Part shown: piece by piece, positions 60,519-64,000 of the stretch
Position numbering within the stretch: position 1 is the stretch's first letter
Layout: each line of letters opens with the position of its first letter
Assembly (NCBI GenBank): GCA_961205875.1
Contig: OY540822.1
Span: forward strand, 746,501 to 810,500
Length of the DNA: 64,000 bases
Reading direction: 5' to 3'
From: Sialis fuliginosa
Taxonomy: Eukaryota; Arthropoda; Insecta; Megaloptera; Sialidae
The notes under the pieces: model-generated
The model's input: only the letters and a program-made list of their open reading frames with translations
What the model was told of the DNA's origin: nothing
The model's database searches: none
Translations under genes and position numbers: made by a program

Positions 60519-62156
60519 AGGGTTCCGAAGAAACCCTATTAATCTCACTTTGTCGTCCGTCCGTCCGTCCTTTTCACTCAAAGCTAAATAGCTCGTAAAC
60601 TATATAAGCTAGAAACTTGAAATTTTTACTAAACATGTAAAATGACACCCTCTAGTAAAATATGTACAAATTTATTGAATAAATAATTTTTCAGCGGGGG
60701 CAATAAGGAGCTAAAGATAGGTAAAAAAAAATTTTTTTTATACCAAGGCATGTGGCACGTTAAAATGTATAACCAAACAAGCGGAATTTGACCCTTTTTC
60801 TGTTTTTTTTTCTAAATCAAAAATGATGCCTGTAGGGGGCTTTAAAGCAAATCCAAAAAAAACAAAAAAATTGTATACCAAGACGTGTGGTATGTCAAAA
60901 TGTACATCTTAATTAGTACAATTTGACCATATTTTTTATTTTTTTTCTAACTTAAAAATGGCGCATGTAGGGGGCTAAAAGCAGTATTTTATCTTGCCCC
61001 CGCCCCTCTAACTCTGTAACTACCGGCTCAAAAAATCTGAAAAAAATTTGGTAACGAGGTTTTGGCGGGACTACCAACGACAAATACTAATGTCAACAAT
61101 ATAATTTTAAATTTTGGAATTATAGGGATAGTCCAGTAAGTTTAGCATGAAATTCCCTGATATAGGGAACTAATTCAGACCAAAATGATTTTTGGTGGAA
61201 ACGTTCTACTAGTGTCCCTGATCATCCCACAAAAAGTCCGAGCTGATCCGAGTTGTGCTACCGCCGCCATCTTGAAAAAATGGTGGACGGGTTACATTTT
61301 TTCATAGTTTTTCGCGTTTTCCTCTGTAACCGTTCATTTTACAAATACGGCATAAAGGAGTTTTTTGTAGAGCATAAAATTGTCTTTCTTTTTTAAACAA
61401 AATATGTAAAATATAAAATAATTACGGTGCCTAAATTACTATTAATGAGGTAATGAATCGTTTTTAATTTCCATTTTGCACTTCTCTATTTTTGCACCGT
61501 GTGTTTGTATCCATCTATTATAGCTGTTTAGGTATTTCCCTGTGAAAATTGACCAAAATATACGCACAAATTTATGATATTTCATAAATACTCGTAAAAT
61601 TTTTGTAATAGCATCGAAATTCAAGTAAAATTGAAAATAACGCGAAAAATTATTTTCTCAGTTTACTATGATTTTAAAAAACCGGCACTCCTTGTGTTAC
61701 TTTTAAACCGATATTAATGATCTTGGACTTATTTTAAAGAAAATTTTATGCTCTACAAAAAAAGTCCTTTACGCCGTATTTTTTAAAATGAACGGTTTCA
61801 GAGAAAAACGCGAAAAACTATGAAAAAATGTAATCTGTCCGCCATTTTTTCAAGATGGCGGTGGTAGCACAACTCGGATCAGCTCGGACTTTTTGTGGGA
61901 TGATCAGGTCCGAATTAGTTCCGAGTAATAGTCTTATATTACTGGACTAGGAAGGGCGTCATAGAATTTTTTATTTTGATATCTAGGCAAGTGGGGTGTC
62001 AAAATATAGATTTCAATTAGTAAAACTTAACACTTTTTTATTTTTATATTTTTTTCTATCTTAAAAATGCACCTGTAAGTGGTTCCAAACATTCCACGTA
62101 GTACGTACTTCGGAACCCTTATGGCATACACTCGTGTATATCTTGCCCGAATTATT
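60519..62156 (+). mobile_element. GGGTTCCG-type repeat, copy 2
   Basis: Same start (AGGGTTCCGAAGAAACCC, TCCGTCCGTCCGTCC) and same end (CTTCGGAACCCTTATGGC, hairpin, TTGCCCGAATTATTT) as 12241-13336, and similar throughout once the inner MITE (61141-61947) is removed. Sequence beyond both edges differs between the copies, which fixes the boundaries. Confidence 0.72.
61141..61947. mobile_element. TA-flanked foldback MITE inside copy 2
   Basis: Ends GTCCAGTAA / TTACTGGAC with TA on both sides (61139-61140, 61948-61949). The arms pair over about 270 bp (GATCATCCCACAAAAAGTCC; GCCATCTTGAAAAAATGG; GGAGTTTTTTGTAGAGCATA). Copy 1 shows the uninterrupted site near 13130. No transposase. Confidence 0.82.
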
Positions 62157-62366
62157 TCAGTTTTGTTTCAACCAGTTTTATTCAATTTATAGAAATACCA
62201 TTTAGTTAATTTATATGTATGTAAGTGTTTTATATACCTGATATGTCATAAAACTAAATACAAATAAAGTATTTTGAATTAATAGGTGTTTAATATGAAA
62301 ATGTATATGTGAGATACATATGCGCCTATTCATGTAATTTTCTATACGCGCCCATCGGAAGGTTAA

Positions 62367-64000
62367 AGGAGGGTAATTTCGTAGATTTTTGCCAAATATT
62401 TAAACCAAATACAAAATTTTTGGAGTACAATTCTTTAGATATAACAGATTTTATAAATTTTGAAAATAATAATAAACCGTACATAGAACTTTATAACAGG
62501 GGGGTATCATCATATATTATTAGGAAAAATTCAACTATAGGGTTTTTACACCTTTTTCCTTCAGAAATACAAATGGTCTGTTATCATGAAAATAGTAATG
62601 CTCTAATGGAATATGAGTTTTAAAAAAATACTGAACTTTTACAATCTCAAAAATGTACTTTGAAAAAACTTCTTCAAAATTATAAGGACATCATGGCTTG
62701 TGACACATCACAAATAGGTTTAACACATTTAACTACAAATAAGATAGACACTAACGGACACACACCTATAAAACAAAGACGAAATAGGGTAGCTCACAAA
62801 GAAACAGGAATAATACGGGAACAAGTTAACGAAATGTTAGGAAATAATGTAATAATACCTTCGAATAGTCCATGGACAAGCTCTTTAGTATTGGTAAAAC
62901 AGAAAGACGGGGGGGTGGCGTTTTTGCGTAGATTATAGAAAATTGAATGCGGTAACAAAGAAGGATGCGTATCCTTTACCAGTAATAGAAGACATTCTAA
63001 GCTATTTAGGGGGGCCAAAGTACTTTACCAGTTTAGACATGATGAGTTCATATTGGCAGGTTCCTTTATATAAGAAGGATAGAGCCAAGACAGCATTTGT
63101 CACACCTGATGGACATTATGAATTCAACCTACTAAGCTTTGGGTTATGCAACGCGCCAGCAACTTTTCAAAATTTAACTGATTTAGTTTTGGGAGAACTT
63201 AAATGGAATGAAGCTTAGGTATATTTAGATGATATAATTATTTTTATTAAAACGTTTGATGAGCACGTAACTAGACTAGAAAAGGTATTACAAAAATTAA
63301 GGACAGCTAAATTAACACTTACTCATAAAAAATGTAATTTCGCTAATACTACATTAAAAAATTTAGGACATGTAGTCAATGAGTACGACATAGCGCCAGA
63401 TTCAGAGAAATTAGTAGCAATAAATCAATTTCCAAAACCTAAAAAAGTAAAAGATATACAAAGTTTTTTAGGCCTATGTAACTATTATAGAAAATTTATT
63501 CAAAATTTTGCTAACATTTCTAAACCCTTATACAGTTTAACACATAAAACAGACAAATTTAATTTTGATGATAAGGCTAAAGATGCATTCAATTTACTAA
63601 AAGTTAACTTCCGTTCCAGTACTCATGCACTACAATCCACATTCGGAAACAGAGCTACGTGTCGATGCGTGTGGCTATGGTATCGGTGGAATTCTGTTAC
63701 AACGTAACAAAACCGATAACGAGTTACACCCAGTGGCGTACGCTTCCCGTAGATTATCTAATACAGAAATGAAATATCACATAACTGAACAAGAGTGTTT
63801 AGCTGTCGAATGGGTATTGGGACATTTGAGACATTACCTTTGGGGTAGAAAAATTAGAATAGTTACCGATCATCATGCGTTGTGCTGACTTACATCAGTA
63901 AAATACCGCTCTGGTAGATTAGCTAGATGGGCAATAAAGTTGCAAGACTATGACTATGACATTAGTCATAAGATTCAATGAGTGAATTCCTCATGAAATC
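62367..64000 (+). pseudogene. Gypsy-2 pol (RT, RNase H), disrupted, runs off the window
   Basis: Same order as Gypsy-1: pre-RT (NYKDIMACDTSQIGLTHLTT), RT start (REQVNEMLGNNVIIPSNSPW), a shift at a G run near 62915, RT core (LNAVTKKDAYPLPVIEDILS, FTSLDMMSSYWQVP, LSFGLCNAPATFQN), TAG at 63217, YLDD at about 63220-63231, connection (FLGLCNYYRKFIQNF), a 5-bp deletion near 63606 relative to Gypsy-1, RNase H ([25 protein letters not shown]) and a TGA near 63886. The integrase would lie beyond 64000. Clearly nonfunctional. Confidence 0.88.

Larger units (their letters stand above)
60154..62362. mobile_element. piggyBac-like element, mostly deleted, with nested repeats
   Basis: Ends CCTTCCGATGGGTGC and complement GCGCCCATCGGAAGG, flanked by TTAA (60150-60153, 62363-62366). 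Without the inner insertion (60519-62156) only about 570 bp remain, including the C-terminal end of a transposase. Insertion split Gypsy-2 between protease and RT. Confidence 0.85.

Overview
The window looks like heterochromatin-like or gene-poor DNA from an arthropod, most likely an insect: it is AT-rich, holds BEL/Pao, Ty3/Gypsy, Penelope-like, piggyBac, hAT-type and mariner-type elements, and has short TTAGG-type runs. I found no convincing single-copy host gene, tRNA, rRNA or CRISPR. Species cannot be read from the sequence. Almost everything recognisable is a transposable element, and most sit inside one another.

Layout. 1-7.8 kb: an apparently young, intact BEL/Pao retrotransposon (minus strand, two 374-bp LTRs that I read as identical, one 1733-codon gag-pol frame) inserted in the gag gene of an older BEL element. 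About 8.1-20.5 kb: Gypsy-1, a decayed Ty3/Gypsy element with intact gag and broken pol. It is split by a large foldback (10.75-16.02 kb) that contains a TA-flanked element, which in turn holds a third repeat. 19.06-19.94 kb: a TTAA-flanked MITE. 20.9-25.4 kb: a palindrome with an 8-bp-TSD foldback in its left arm. 28.1-31.4 kb: a foldback with a 4-bp TSD, holding an 8-bp-TSD element. 32.8-40.3 kb: a TTAA-flanked head-to-head dimer whose two halves carry the same small spliced reading frame. 42.0-44.3 kb: a second 4-bp-TSD foldback. 44.3-48.9 kb: AT-rich repeats. 48.9-52.2 kb: a Penelope-like element (minus) split by a 2.1-kb insertion with a 14-bp TSD. 53.0-55.1 kb: a 9-bp-TSD foldback built of tandem repeats. 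55.2-64 kb: Gypsy-2, related to Gypsy-1, interrupted by a foldback, a TA-flanked MITE and a piggyBac remnant that itself holds two further insertions.

Four points stand out. (1) The two Gypsy elements share a short hydrophobic reading frame upstream of the primer-binding site, where most nucleotide differences are synonymous, which suggests a selected micropeptide. (2) Foldback (long inverted repeat) structure recurs in elements with five or more different target-site signatures, so it is a property of the locus or genome rather than of one family. (3) Two foldbacks carry what look like complementary exons of one arthropod repeat-associated protein family. (4) A run close to AAAAAATCTGAAAAAAAT recurs in otherwise unrelated elements. 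All family assignments come from motif recognition by eye and none has been checked by a search.
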